NCBI GenBank assembly: GCA_945917985.1
Contig: CAMEIH010000015.1
Location: 1 to 53,126, forward strand
Direction of reading: 5' to 3'
Length of the DNA stretch: 53,126 nucleotides
From: an uncultured Clostridium sp.
GTDB lineage: Bacteria > Bacillota > Clostridia > Lachnospirales > Lachnospiraceae
Part shown: positions 36,282 to 44,596 of the stretch, in pieces
Position numbering within the stretch: the first letter of the stretch is position 1
Layout of the letters: the number at the start of each line of letters is the position of its first letter
Translations under genes and position numbers: made by a program
Notes under the pieces: generated by a model
Database searches by the model: none
What the model was told of the DNA's origin: nothing
What the model saw: the letters and a program-made list of their open reading frames with translations, nothing else

Positions 36282-36364
36282 GGCCGTAGAGAGGCAAGGG
36301 TAATGCCCGAATCCAAATATCTCATTAGCGGGTAGACAGTCAGAGTGATGGCTGTCTATTTTTT
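36282..36364 (+). ncRNA. Putative small structured RNA, copy 2 (AbiF-associated)
   Basis: The second copy of the 51-base element (36282-36332), differing from copy 1 at five positions only. It is followed by a different terminator: a 9-bp stem (36333-36341 with 36350-36358, G-T pairs included), an 8-base loop and six Ts (36359-36364). The pairing of CCC with either GGG is kept. A TATACT -10 lies 6 bases upstream. Same interpretation as copy 1: a stand-alone RNA that may bind or restrain the Abi protein. Confidence 0.68.
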
Positions 36365-36614
36365 GTTGAATTACAGTTGGAACAACAGAAGAGTTTGTGA
36401 AAACAGTAAAGTATTTTCACTTTTTACCGATATACATATATAGAAAGATTCTCAAAAGGATTTGGGGAATATATACTTCAAGGATGAAGTGACAACTCAC
36501 ACATAAAACTTATCTAACTGCCCATTTATGAGCAGTCTGTTTTGCTTGTTATCAGATGATCATTTTATCCTGTTTCCCACTATGCGAGAAAACGAAAGAG
36601 GGAGAGTGACAGAC
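36365..36614. other. Intergenic stretch after the Abi module
   Basis: About 250 AT-rich bases without a supported gene. A 7-bp stem (gtgaaaa 36397-36403 / ttttcac 36414-36420) followed by TTTTT is a weak terminator candidate. In-frame extension of the next ORF back to 36528 has no ribosome site. Otherwise nothing recognised. Confidence 0.5.
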
Positions 36615-37436
36615 ATGGCAGGTAATGTTTACGGCGTATCAAGTTATCAGCAGACAAATCAGGCATGGAAAAACAATTCAGCATCAAAAGCAGAAAAAAA
36701 TACTTCTTCGGATAATAGGGAAGCAACGGAAAAAATCGGAAGCGAGGTTAAGTTTTCCGAGTGGAAGCCGATTTCAGATAAAAGTCCGCTGGTACCTATT
36801 TCCAGGGAGGGTTACGGAACAGTGATCGGAGATGTGGAACTTTCGGATAAGGCAAAGAATTATTATGACAAGCTGAAATCCAAATTTCATGGAATGGATT
36901 TTATCCTTGTGAGTAAGGATATGAAGTTACAGGTTGCTGCAAATGCGGTTTCCTACGGAAATGCAATGAAACCGGTAGTGCTGATCGATGAGGAAAAACT
37001 GGAGAGAATGGCGACGGATGAATCTTTCAGAAAGAAGTATGAAGGAATTATTGCAATGTCGCAAACCAAGCTGCAGGAAGCAAAGAACTCTCTGGTCAGC
37101 ACCGGAGCAAATGTAAAAAATTTCGGAATGTCCATTGCCTCTGATGGACGCGCATCGTTCTTTGCAACTGTGGAAAAAGCAAACAAAGCGCAGACCAAGG
37201 CATTGGAAAAGAGGCAGGCTAAAAAGAAGGCGGAAAAGGCAGAGGAAAAGAAGCAGGCAGAAAAGAAAGCACAGGCTGACAGGCTGGAAAAGCAAAAGGA
37301 ATATATTGAATTTAAAGCTGATTCGGTGGAAGAGTTAGTCAACAAGGTTTCCAGGTATGCGTATGAGAACTCATATGGAAATACTTTGACTGAGGAAGAG
37401 AGTAAACTTGGTCAGAACTTTGACTTTAAAGGATAA
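36615..37436 (+). CDS. DUF6033-like protein
   Basis: A 273-residue soluble protein, when started at ATG 36615 (GAGGGAGAG upstream). It has a Ser/Asn-rich disordered N-terminus (MAGNVYGVSSYQQTNQAW), a folded core (FHGMDFILVSKDMKLQVAANA; ASDGRASFFATVEKAN) and a long K/A/E-rich coiled segment (about 190-245). It matches what I recall as DUF6033, a Lachnospiraceae family of unknown function. No signal peptide or membrane helix. It is the first of three consecutive unknown genes that lie between the Abi module and yaaA. Confidence 0.7.
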   Translation: MAGNVYGVSSYQQTNQAWKNNSASKAEKNTSSDNREATEKIGSEVKFSEWKPISDKSPLVPISREGYGTVIGDVELSDKAKNYYDKLKSKFHGMDFILVSKDMKLQVAANAVSYGNAMKPVVLIDEEKLERMATDESFRKKYEGIIAMSQTKLQEAKNSLVSTGANVKNFGMSIASDGRASFFATVEKANKAQTKALEKRQAKKKAEKAEEKKQAEKKAQADRLEKQKEYIEFKADSVEELVNKVSRYAYENSYGNTLTEEESKLGQNFDFKG

Positions 37437-37459
37437 CTGTCTTTGGAGAGGAGTGCATC

Positions 37460-38050
37460 ATGAAACTGAAAGAAGCAATTCCAATGTATCAGGGATATCG
37501 TCAGAGACTGGTGGACCAGACCAGGGCTCTTGTGAAGCAGAGAGATGCGGCACAGAAAAAGTTTGAAGCAACCGGTGATAAGGCGTGGGAAGAAGAGGCT
37601 GCTTCCCTTCGGCTTTCCGTACTCGCATCTAATGAGGAATTTAACAAAAACCAGGAGGTGCTGGATGGTCTTGTGGAGCAGCATACTTTGGCATGGAACA
37701 GTGAAGTGAACAGAGCACTTGCTGATCCGGAGACCGGGATGGCGGCAACTCTCGGTAAAATCATGACGACGGTTGCAAGAATGTGTGCCGGAGACAAGGT
37801 TCCTTATCTGGATGAAAAGAAAGTCATGGAATATGACAATGACCTGTATGCAAGGGTTAAGCAGGCACAGATGACCGTGGCTACCATGAAGAAAAAGCAG
37901 AAGGAGTACGACTCTTTATGGGATGAAGAGGGTGGAGAGTATGATCCTGAAGAAGTGGCAGATAATACGGAAGCTGTCGGAGATCTTCCGGAGATTCCGC
38001 CTGTAGAGCCGGCGGAAGGAGCTGAGGTTTCCGCGGATATGGAAGTTTGA
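37460..38050 (+). CDS. Helical protein of unknown function
   Basis: A 196-residue acidic protein with AGAGGAG 7 bases before its ATG, 23 bases after the DUF6033-like gene, so co-transcribed. The first 150 residues are predicted helical with heptad-like spacing (RQRLVDQTRALVKQRDAAQKK; NDLYARVKQAQMTVATMKKK). The last 40 are an acidic, proline-rich tail (LPEIPPVEPAEGAE). No family recognised and no catalytic motif. It could be a chaperone-like or structural partner of its neighbours; that is a guess from composition. Confidence 0.65.
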   Translation: MKLKEAIPMYQGYRQRLVDQTRALVKQRDAAQKKFEATGDKAWEEEAASLRLSVLASNEEFNKNQEVLDGLVEQHTLAWNSEVNRALADPETGMAATLGKIMTTVARMCAGDKVPYLDEKKVMEYDNDLYARVKQAQMTVATMKKKQKEYDSLWDEEGGEYDPEEVADNTEAVGDLPEIPPVEPAEGAEVSADMEV

Positions 38051-38131
38051 GGGCAAAAAGATTAGGATAAAATTTGATATTAAGGTTAACTACTCATACA
38101 CTTGTGACGATATAGATTACAAGCAAGGATG

Positions 38132-38175
38132 GCGCATTTTTCAATGGATTGAATTCAGTGAAGGATGCGCTTTTT
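38132..38175 (+). terminator. Intrinsic terminator between unknown genes
   Basis: A 10-bp stem (38132-38141 with 38161-38170, two G-T pairs) with a 19-base loop, followed by five Ts. Confidence 0.6.
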
Positions 38176-38232
38176 ATTTTTGGGGGAGCGGTACAGTCGT
38201 GACTGACAGATCGGCTGCAGAAAGGAGACAGT

Positions 38233-40161
38233 ATGTCAATCGCAGGTTTAGGAACTTACAGTAGTAAAAGTTTTTACTACGCTTCTTTATCAAAAAGCAG
38301 AAGTAAGGGTCTTTCAAACGGAGCAGAATTCTTTGAAAACCAGTCTACTCAAAATGGTGAGGAGCAGTATGGGCTTAGAGAAGCCGCAAAGCAGGCTGTT
38401 CGTACATCGCCTTACACCAGATGTATCACAGCTAATATTAAGACGGAGGAGATGTATGCTTCTTGGTCGGATAATGGGGAGATGATTTATTCATATCAGG
38501 CTACGGAGCAGAGATTCCAGATATTCATCAAGTCTGATGGGGAAAATAAATCATACACTGTTAATGGAATCGATAAGGATGGAAATCCTTTTGAAAAAGA
38601 AATTGATCCTTATAATGTGGATCCGGAATATGCTGATTTTCCTGAATTTTCAGCTCTTTGTATGTACATTCAGCAGACTGATGAGACAGCGGATATGCTG
38701 GCAAATGACTATTTTGCATCGGATGATATCATGGAAAAGAAAAACTATTTGGGACAGCTGCGTGGTTTCGGAAATGATGATTTCTGTGCAAAAACCAAGT
38801 CTATGATTGATTGCGCAAACAGACTTTTTGATGAGATGTATCGCATTATGAATCTCAAGAATGATATCAATTTATTTTTTGAACCATTCCGCTTGCAGTT
38901 TTTGACAATGAATATCGAGGAAATGGAAGAGTATCATATGCCGGATGTAGCTGATAATATCAGTGAAGTTCTATCAAGTGAGAAACTTAAAGAGGAAACA
39001 GAGGAAGATGAGCGTATCACTCCACTGGGAATTGGTTTTGCCAATGCAGGCAACATGGGTTACGGAATGTCAGCATCACTTGTAGAAAAACCGGGATGTG
39101 ATGATGCCATTGTCAGAGTAAAAATAGCTACCGGGAATGGCAGCGAGTCAGTTGAGGTTAATCTTTCAAAATTTGATCCTAAGAACGCAACAGCAGTAGA
39201 AATGTTTGCATACTGCCAGTACAAGGACGTTTGTGGCGAGGGCATAAACAGTAAATGGGGAAGCTGGAATGCAATGAAGTCTGTTATTTCTCCAACAGAC
39301 GGTATAGACTTTGGTTCCCTCGATAGCATTATGAACGAGAAGATGAACTGGACCGGAGCTTTAGCAAAGTCCAAGACTATTCTTGAAAAGGAAAGAACAG
39401 GTGAGAAATTAAGTGCTGCAGACCTTCTTAAAATGTTTAAAGAATCTCATAAGCTGTCTGCCCGGGGATTGAAAGAATCGGAAGACTGGCGTGATATGTC
39501 AGATGATGAATGGGATAAGATGCTTGAGGGAATTGATAAGTATATTGATGCATTTAAGGAAAGACTTAAGCAGATGAGAGAAATGCAGGAAGAGGCTGCA
39601 AGAAAGGCAGCTCTTGAAGCTCCTTCAGATAGGAAGACAGTTGCTGCATCCACAGCAGCTCTAAATGTGGCAGCAAACGGTTTTGATGGCGGTTCAGGTG
39701 CTGAAGGCGAGGAAGAAGATGGACTATCAACGGCTGACGGAGCTGATCATGAAAAGAACTGGACTAAGAAACTAAAAACTGATGACCAGACCATTCTTCG
39801 CAGCGCAAAGGCAGCTCAGGACATGGAGAAGATGGCTATGTCAAAATTTCAGGAAGTAGCACTAACCGATGAAACAACTGTGGGTGTAGAAAGGGCTGAA
39901 GGCGTTACTGAGTGCGCTTCGGTACAAGAGGATGAAAATGGTAAAAAAACTTGGACTATTACAGCCTTTACTGAACAAGGAATTATAAGTAAAAAGTGTC
40001 AGGATGGTATAATAATTAGTCAATGGGCGCTTAAATATATGAATTCCGAAGATGCTAAAAAAGTATGGGATTTTTTAGCAGAATTTGATAAAGATGCTGA
40101 TTTGAAGTTTGCAGGTTCCAAAAGCTTCTGGGAAGCTTTTCTTTCGGGGGAAATTCAATGA
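38233..40161 (+). CDS. Large protein of unknown function
   Basis: A 642-residue acidic, soluble protein that I do not recognise. Its N-terminus (MSIAGLGTYSSKSFYYASLS) is short, Gly/Ser/Tyr-rich and disordered, similar in kind to that of the DUF6033-like protein. A beta-rich segment follows (about residues 70-125), then mixed helical regions and a conserved-looking domain near the C-terminus after a low-complexity Ala/Glu linker (about 450-510). It lacks a signal peptide, LPXTG and membrane helices. GAAAGGAGA precedes the ATG. The stop overlaps the yaaA start by 4 bases (ATGA). The last 250 bases are more AT-rich than the rest. Confidence 0.65.
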   Translation: MSIAGLGTYSSKSFYYASLSKSRSKGLSNGAEFFENQSTQNGEEQYGLREAAKQAVRTSPYTRCITANIKTEEMYASWSDNGEMIYSYQATEQRFQIFIKSDGENKSYTVNGIDKDGNPFEKEIDPYNVDPEYADFPEFSALCMYIQQTDETADMLANDYFASDDIMEKKNYLGQLRGFGNDDFCAKTKSMIDCANRLFDEMYRIMNLKNDINLFFEPFRLQFLTMNIEEMEEYHMPDVADNISEVLSSEKLKEETEEDERITPLGIGFANAGNMGYGMSASLVEKPGCDDAIVRVKIATGNGSESVEVNLSKFDPKNATAVEMFAYCQYKDVCGEGINSKWGSWNAMKSVISPTDGIDFGSLDSIMNEKMNWTGALAKSKTILEKERTGEKLSAADLLKMFKESHKLSARGLKESEDWRDMSDDEWDKMLEGIDKYIDAFKERLKQMREMQEEAARKAALEAPSDRKTVAASTAALNVAANGFDGGSGAEGEEEDGLSTADGADHEKNWTKKLKTDDQTILRSAKAAQDMEKMAMSKFQEVALTDETTVGVERAEGVTECASVQEDENGKKTWTITAFTEQGIISKKCQDGIIISQWALKYMNSEDAKKVWDFLAEFDKDADLKFAGSKSFWEAFLSGEIQ

Positions 40162-40928
40162 AAATAATATTGTCACCGGCAAAGAAAATGAATATTAGTA
40201 AGGACATCATGGCACCGCTCGGAATGCCGAAGTATATCGATAAGACAGAGCAAATCCTTTCATGGATGAAGGCAAAGAGCGAGGCGGAACTTAAGAAACT
40301 GTGGGGATGCAACGAGAAGATAGCGAAAGTTAATTATGACAGAATCCGGCATATGGATCTATATCATGGCTTAACCCCCGCCGTACTTGCTTATGAAGGC
40401 CTTGCCTATCAGTATATGGCACCGGCTGTATTTGAGGATGGCCATTTTGTGTATGTTCAGGAACATTTGCGGATTCTTTCGGCATTTTACGGTGTGCTTA
40501 GCGCAATGGACGGAGTTACCCCATACAGACTGGAAATGCAGGCAAAAGCATCTGTCTGTGGCTGCAAAGATTTGTATGCATTTTGGGGAAGAAGCATCTA
40601 TGATGCAGTCAGAGATGATGATGGTATCATAATTAATCTTGCTTCAAAGGAATATTCTAAATGCGTGGAGAAATACCTGGAGAAAGACGACAAATTCATA
40701 ACCATATCTTTTGTTGAAAAATCAGGAGACAAGCTTCTTACGAAAGGAACCTATGCCAAGATGGCAAGAGGTGAAATGGTTCGCTATATGGCAGAAATGC
40801 ATAGTAAGGATCCGGAGGATATTAAGACATTTGACAGGCTCGGATATGTCTTTAGAGAGGATTTGTCATCAGAGACGGAATATGTTTTTGAGAGAAAGGG
40901 AGGAAACAGAACATGGTCAGAGAAATAA
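40158..40928 (+). CDS. yaaA: YaaA family (DUF328/UPF0246) peroxide stress protein
   Basis: A 256-residue protein with the family start MKIILSPAKKMN and the later GLTPAVLAYEGLAYQYM, RILSAFYGVLSAMDGVTPYRLEM and FWGRSIYDAV blocks. In E. coli YaaA limits intracellular iron and protects against peroxide damage; binding to DNA by the fold has been reported in the family. The ATG overlaps the stop of the large unknown gene, and the end overlaps the GNAT gene by 16 bases, giving a tight run of three. Confidence 0.93.
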   Translation: MKIILSPAKKMNISKDIMAPLGMPKYIDKTEQILSWMKAKSEAELKKLWGCNEKIAKVNYDRIRHMDLYHGLTPAVLAYEGLAYQYMAPAVFEDGHFVYVQEHLRILSAFYGVLSAMDGVTPYRLEMQAKASVCGCKDLYAFWGRSIYDAVRDDDGIIINLASKEYSKCVEKYLEKDDKFITISFVEKSGDKLLTKGTYAKMARGEMVRYMAEMHSKDPEDIKTFDRLGYVFREDLSSETEYVFERKGGNRTWSEK

Positions 40929-41347
40929 TACAGGAAGATTATGAAGGACTGATGAAACTGTATATGCAGCTTCATGACAATCCTTTTCCTGAAAAAGACA
41001 ACAAAATGGAAGCACTGTGGAACAGAATTTTGGAGGATAAGGATCATCACATTATTGTAGCCGTAGAAGACGGGAAAATCGCTGCCTCCTGTGTCTGCGT
41101 GATTATTCCGAATCTGACACATGGTCAGAGATCCTATGCTTTGATCGAGAATGTGATCACCGACGAGGCATTCAGAAAGAGAGGACTGGCGACAGCCTGT
41201 CTTAACTATGCAAGAGAAATTGCAGTCAGGGAAAACTGCTACAAAATGATGCTGCTCACCGGTTCCAAAGAGGAGAGTACTCTTAAATTTTATGAGCAGG
41301 CGGGGTACAACAGAAAGGATAAGACGGCGTTTATACAGTGGATATAA
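40913..41347 (+). CDS. GNAT family N-acetyltransferase
   Basis: A 144-residue acetyl-CoA-dependent acyltransferase of the GNAT fold: an N-terminal EIIQEDYEGLMKLYMQL helix, the central beta segment AASCVCVII, the acetyl-CoA pyrophosphate loop DEAFRKRGLATA (R-x-x-G-x-A), and a C-terminal LTGSKEESTLKFYEQAGY. Substrate unknown. Overlaps the end of yaaA by 16 bases with GGGAGG in the yaaA coding sequence as ribosome site, so translation is probably coupled. Confidence 0.88.
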   Translation: MVREIIQEDYEGLMKLYMQLHDNPFPEKDNKMEALWNRILEDKDHHIIVAVEDGKIAASCVCVIIPNLTHGQRSYALIENVITDEAFRKRGLATACLNYAREIAVRENCYKMMLLTGSKEESTLKFYEQAGYNRKDKTAFIQWI

Positions 41348-41405
41348 CATCGTTTATATTTATGCCATAATTTTGGAGAACAAGTGAGTGAGAAGGGAGT
41401 CTTTT

Positions 41406-42284
41406 ATGAACAGCTTAAAAGTAGCGTTATTACAGATTTTGCCGGAAAAAACGTTGGAGCAAAACAGGCAGAAAGGCTTTACATATTGTAAAAAGGCAAA
41501 GGAAATGGGAGCGGATATCGCACTGTTTCCGGAAATGTGGAGTGTGGGATACTGCATTCCGGAGGATTTGAAAGAATTGAAAGCGAGTGCCGTCTCTGCG
41601 GACAGTGTATTTGTGAATTCCTTCGGAGAGCTTGCAAGGGAACTTCAGATGGCCATCGGTATTACCTTTTTGGAAGAATATGAACCCTTACCGAGAAATA
41701 CAATCTGCCTGTTTGACCGATTTGGGGAAAGGAAGCTTGTCTATGCAAAGGTACATACCTGTGACTTTGGCGAAGAATGCAGATTGACTCCGGGTGACGA
41801 TTTCTACGTGACAGAGCTCGATACTGCGCAGGGCAATGTGAAAGTAGGCGCCATGATCTGCTATGACAGAGAGTTTCCGGAGAGTGCAAGAATCTTAATG
41901 TTAAAGGGTGCGGAGATTATTCTGGTGCCCAATGCCTGCCCTATGGAGATCAACCGGCTTTCTCAGTTGCGCGCCCGTGCCTATGAAAATATGGTAGGGA
42001 TTGCAACCGTAAATTATCCTTACGGGCAGCCTGATTGCAACGGCCATTCCTCCGCCTTTGACGGTATCGCTTACAGACCGGAAGACTTTACTTCCCGGGA
42101 TACACTGGTTATTGAGGCAGGGGAGAGGGAAGGAATCTATATGGCAGACTTCCCGCTTGAGGAAATCAGAGAGTACAGAAGCCGGGAAGTGCACGGCAAT
42201 GCTTACAGGCATCCGAAGAAGTATAAGTTGCTGCTTGCTGAGGAGATTCAGGAACCTTTTATCAGAGAGGATTATAGACGTTAA
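41406..42284 (+). CDS. Carbon-nitrogen hydrolase (nitrilase superfamily)
   Basis: A 292-residue protein with the catalytic Glu-Lys-Cys triad in place: LFPEMWSVGY (Glu), YAKVHTCDFGEE (Lys) and GAMICYDREFPE (Cys). The group includes omega-amidases, N-carbamoyl hydrolases and putrescine-type amidases. HTCDFGEECRLTPGD in this protein fits the carbamoyl/amidase branches in outline, but the substrate is not settled. Start at ATG 41406, with AAGGGAG 7 bases upstream. Transcribed after the yaaA-GNAT run across a 58-base gap. Confidence 0.88.
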   Translation: MNSLKVALLQILPEKTLEQNRQKGFTYCKKAKEMGADIALFPEMWSVGYCIPEDLKELKASAVSADSVFVNSFGELARELQMAIGITFLEEYEPLPRNTICLFDRFGERKLVYAKVHTCDFGEECRLTPGDDFYVTELDTAQGNVKVGAMICYDREFPESARILMLKGAEIILVPNACPMEINRLSQLRARAYENMVGIATVNYPYGQPDCNGHSSAFDGIAYRPEDFTSRDTLVIEAGEREGIYMADFPLEEIREYRSREVHGNAYRHPKKYKLLLAEEIQEPFIREDYRR

Positions 42285-42312
42285 TCATAGGGATGAATAT
42301 TGTGTCAGCATC

Positions 42313-42801
42313 TTAATTGTTATTCAAAATTGAAATGACATAATCAATAGATAGTTTAAGCTCGTTGGAAATTTCTTCAGGCCTCTTGCCTTTACAGTGC
42401 AATTTAAAGATATCTCTCTCAGCTTCTGCCTCGTGGACTTTTGCTACAGCCTCATCCCGTTCAGCAACAACTTTATCCCGCTCGGCTTTTGCTGCAGTCA
42501 CCTCTTCCTGCAGCTGGGACACCATCAGTCGCTCCATGTTCTTATCCATGATATACAGTTCTTTCGATAACATACCGATCAGCTCCTTTGGATCCTTTGC
42601 AAACTCCATGATCTCCTGATAGATGGGAGCAAAGCAGGGAAACGCTTCTATCAGCGCACCGATTACTACAGGATCAGTGGCGCTTAGAAAGGTCAGCCAT
42701 GCTTCCAACTCACTACAGTCTTTAGTAATATTATGTACGTTAGAATGGAAACTGTCAAGGCACAGAAAGATGTGGAGTTTCCCGGGACTCTGCTCCATCA
42801 T
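42313..42801 (-). pseudogene. Remnant of Rpn-type PD-(D/E)XK nuclease
   Basis: A 162-residue ORF that matches only the C-terminal half of Rpn/PDDEXK_2 family proteins (transposase-like nucleases promoting RecA-independent recombination). Visible are the SELEAWLTFLSATD-like segment, the PKELIGMLSKELYIMDKN helix, a heptad-rich coil (KAERDKVVAERDEAVAK) and the closing helix-turn-helix-like KRPEEISNELKLSIDYV. The nuclease core with the D...ExK residues should precede it but is absent; the ORF start runs into the heat-shock promoter region. Very likely a 5'-truncated, non-functional gene. Confidence 0.75.
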
Positions 42802-42838
42802 GATGATGTAAAGTGTTCACAGAATTTTCACAAAATAA

Positions 42839-42881
42839 TTAGCACTCACCTATTGACAGTGCTAACAATACGTGTTATATT
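42839..42881 (+). promoter_or_regulatory. CIRCE operator with embedded sigma-A promoter (hsp20)
   Basis: TTAGCACTC (42839-42847), 9 bases, CAGTGCTAA (42857-42865): CIRCE with one mismatch in the right arm. Inside it is TTGACA (42853-42858), 17 bases, TATATT (42876-42881). HrcA binding would therefore cover the -35 directly. It controls the hsp20 gene at 42984. Confidence 0.9.
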
Positions 42882-42983
42882 ACAACTAGAACAAGGGAGA
42901 AGAAGAGAAATAATCAATTCGGATCCCGGATAAAATAGTTATCAATGGCATTTATGTCAATAAAAAGAATGGAGGAATGACTT

Positions 42984-43421
42984 ATGTTAATGCCTAGTAT
43001 TTTTGGAGAAAACGTATTTGATGATTGGATGGATTTTTCATTTCCTGATATTGATAAGAAGCTTTACGGGAAACACGCAAAGAATGTAATGAAAACTGAT
43101 ATCAGGGAAATGGATGACAGCTATGAGGTTGTAATTGATCTGCCCGGATTTAAGAAAGACGAAATTGAGGTTCAGCTGGAAAACGGATATCTGACAATAT
43201 CCGCTGCAAAAGGACTTGACAAGGATGAGACTGATAAGCAGGGCAAATACCTTCGTCAGGAGCGTTATGCAGGTTCCATGAGCAGAAGTTTCTATGTAGG
43301 CGAGGATATCACGGAAGAAGACATTCACGGTAAGTTTGAAAACGGTATTCTGAAGCTGGATATTCCTAAGGTTGAAGCTAAGAAAGTAGAACAGAAAAAG
43401 CATATAGCAATTGAAGGCTAA
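42984..43421 (+). CDS. Hsp20/alpha-crystallin small heat-shock protein
   Basis: A 145-residue ATP-independent holdase that keeps denatured proteins soluble for refolding by DnaK and ClpB. The alpha-crystallin domain spans about residues 37-135 (DIREMDDSYEVVIDLPGFKKDE; SRSFYVGEDI; GKFENGILKLDIPKVE), with a short N-terminal arm and the C-terminal KHIAIEG as in the family. AATGGAGGAATG precedes the ATG. Under the CIRCE promoter at 42839-42881. A terminator follows, so dnaJ-like has its own or read-through expression. Confidence 0.95.
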   Translation: MLMPSIFGENVFDDWMDFSFPDIDKKLYGKHAKNVMKTDIREMDDSYEVVIDLPGFKKDEIEVQLENGYLTISAAKGLDKDETDKQGKYLRQERYAGSMSRSFYVGEDITEEDIHGKFENGILKLDIPKVEAKKVEQKKHIAIEG

Positions 43422-43432
43422 TATGTATTTCC

Positions 43433-43462
43433 TGCCCCGGGAGTTATCCCGGGGCAATTTTT
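43433..43462 (+). terminator. Intrinsic terminator after hsp20
   Basis: A 10-bp GC-rich stem (43433-43442 with 43447-43456), 4-base loop, then AATTTTT. Confidence 0.88.
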
Positions 43463-43516
43463 AAGTTTGTAGGAAGTTCTGGACGTTTGCTCTCATGAGA
43501 AAGCAGGGTGATGGTA

Positions 43517-44482
43517 ATGAGCGGGAAAAGAGATTATTATGATGTCCTTGGCATTGATAAAAGAGCGGATGAAGCAGCGATAAAAAAGGCTTACAGAAAA
43601 CTTGCCAAAAAATATCATCCTGATACCAATGCAGGGGATCCTGAGGCGGAAGAAAAATTTAAAGAAGTAACGGAAGCTTATAATGTACTGAGCGATAAAG
43701 AAAAGAAAAAACTTTATGATCAGTTTGGACATGCAGCTTTTGAAGAAGGCGCCGGCGATCCGCATTTCCATGAAAATGCGCAGGGAGGTTATCAGGAGTT
43801 TCACTTTAACGGAAACGATGTTGATCTGGATGATTTATTTGGCGATATATTTGGGCATAGAGGAGGTTTTGGCGGCAGTCGCTTCGGCAGTGAACGTGGC
43901 TTTGGAAATAGTCATTTTAGTGGCGGCTCATGGCAAGGCTGCTACGGGAAAAAAGGGCAGGACGCAGAAGCTTCGGTGGAGGTCAGTTTTGAAGAAGCAG
44001 CACTTGGATGTGATAAGCTGATCCATTTTCGCAATCCGGATGGTTCCACGGAGTCTTTGCAGGTGCATATACCGGCCGGAATAGATTCCGGACAAAAGGT
44101 AAGACTGAAAGGAAAAGGAATGCCCGGCAGAAATGGCGGAGAAAACGGTAATCTTCTTCTTGAAGTGAAGATTAAAGAAAGCGCAACTTATGAAAGAAAA
44201 GGTATGGACGTCTATTCTACCGTCAACGTGCCCTTTATCACGGCGACCCTTGGAGGCGAAGTGATTGTGGACACTCTTTACGGAAAAGTCAGCTGTAAGA
44301 TTAAGGAAGGCACACAGTCGGGAACAAAGATACGACTTCGCGGCAAAGGAATTGTCTCCATGAAAAATCCTTCTGTAAAGGGGGATCATTATGTGATCGT
44401 ACAGATACTGGTGCCGAGACATCTGAATCCTGAGGCAAAAAGAAAACTGAAGGAGTTTGGAGATGCTGTGAGAGTAGCATAA
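43517..44482 (+). CDS. Class II DnaJ-family co-chaperone (CbpA-like)
   Basis: A 321-residue protein with an N-terminal J-domain ([18 protein letters not shown] in KKYHPDTN), a Gly/Phe region ([22 protein letters not shown], about 115-140) and the C-terminal substrate-binding domains ([28 protein letters not shown]). The zinc-finger CxxCxGxG repeats of DnaJ are absent, so it is the CbpA type rather than the main DnaJ. Works with DnaK. I take ATG 43517 (AGGGTG 6 bases upstream) over the GTG at 43508. It sits between two CIRCE operators, with hsp20 before and clpB after. Confidence 0.9.
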   Translation: MSGKRDYYDVLGIDKRADEAAIKKAYRKLAKKYHPDTNAGDPEAEEKFKEVTEAYNVLSDKEKKKLYDQFGHAAFEEGAGDPHFHENAQGGYQEFHFNGNDVDLDDLFGDIFGHRGGFGGSRFGSERGFGNSHFSGGSWQGCYGKKGQDAEASVEVSFEEAALGCDKLIHFRNPDGSTESLQVHIPAGIDSGQKVRLKGKGMPGRNGGENGNLLLEVKIKESATYERKGMDVYSTVNVPFITATLGGEVIVDTLYGKVSCKIKEGTQSGTKIRLRGKGIVSMKNPSVKGDHYVIVQILVPRHLNPEAKRKLKEFGDAVRVA

Positions 44483-44521
44483 AATGACAAAAGTATAGTT
44501 TATAAATTTTTAATAAAAACA

Positions 44522-44563
44522 TTAGCACTCGCCATTGACGAGTGCTAACAATGGTGCTATAGT
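44522..44563 (+). promoter_or_regulatory. Perfect CIRCE with embedded sigma-A promoter (clpB)
   Basis: TTAGCACTC (44522-44530), 9 bases, GAGTGCTAA (44540-44548): a perfect CIRCE inverted repeat. Within it lies TTGACG (44535-44540), 17 bases, TATAGT (44558-44563). HrcA should repress clpB directly. Confidence 0.93.
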
Positions 44564-44596
44564 CTAGCTAGAACAAAAGGAAAGTGAGGAGTGCTT

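Noticed and set aside
35201..36332. The two 51-base direct repeats as a CRISPR array or transposon ends
   Set aside because: Only two copies 1.08 kb apart, in direct orientation, with no spacers and no transposase. Each carries a promoter and terminator, which fits RNA genes better.
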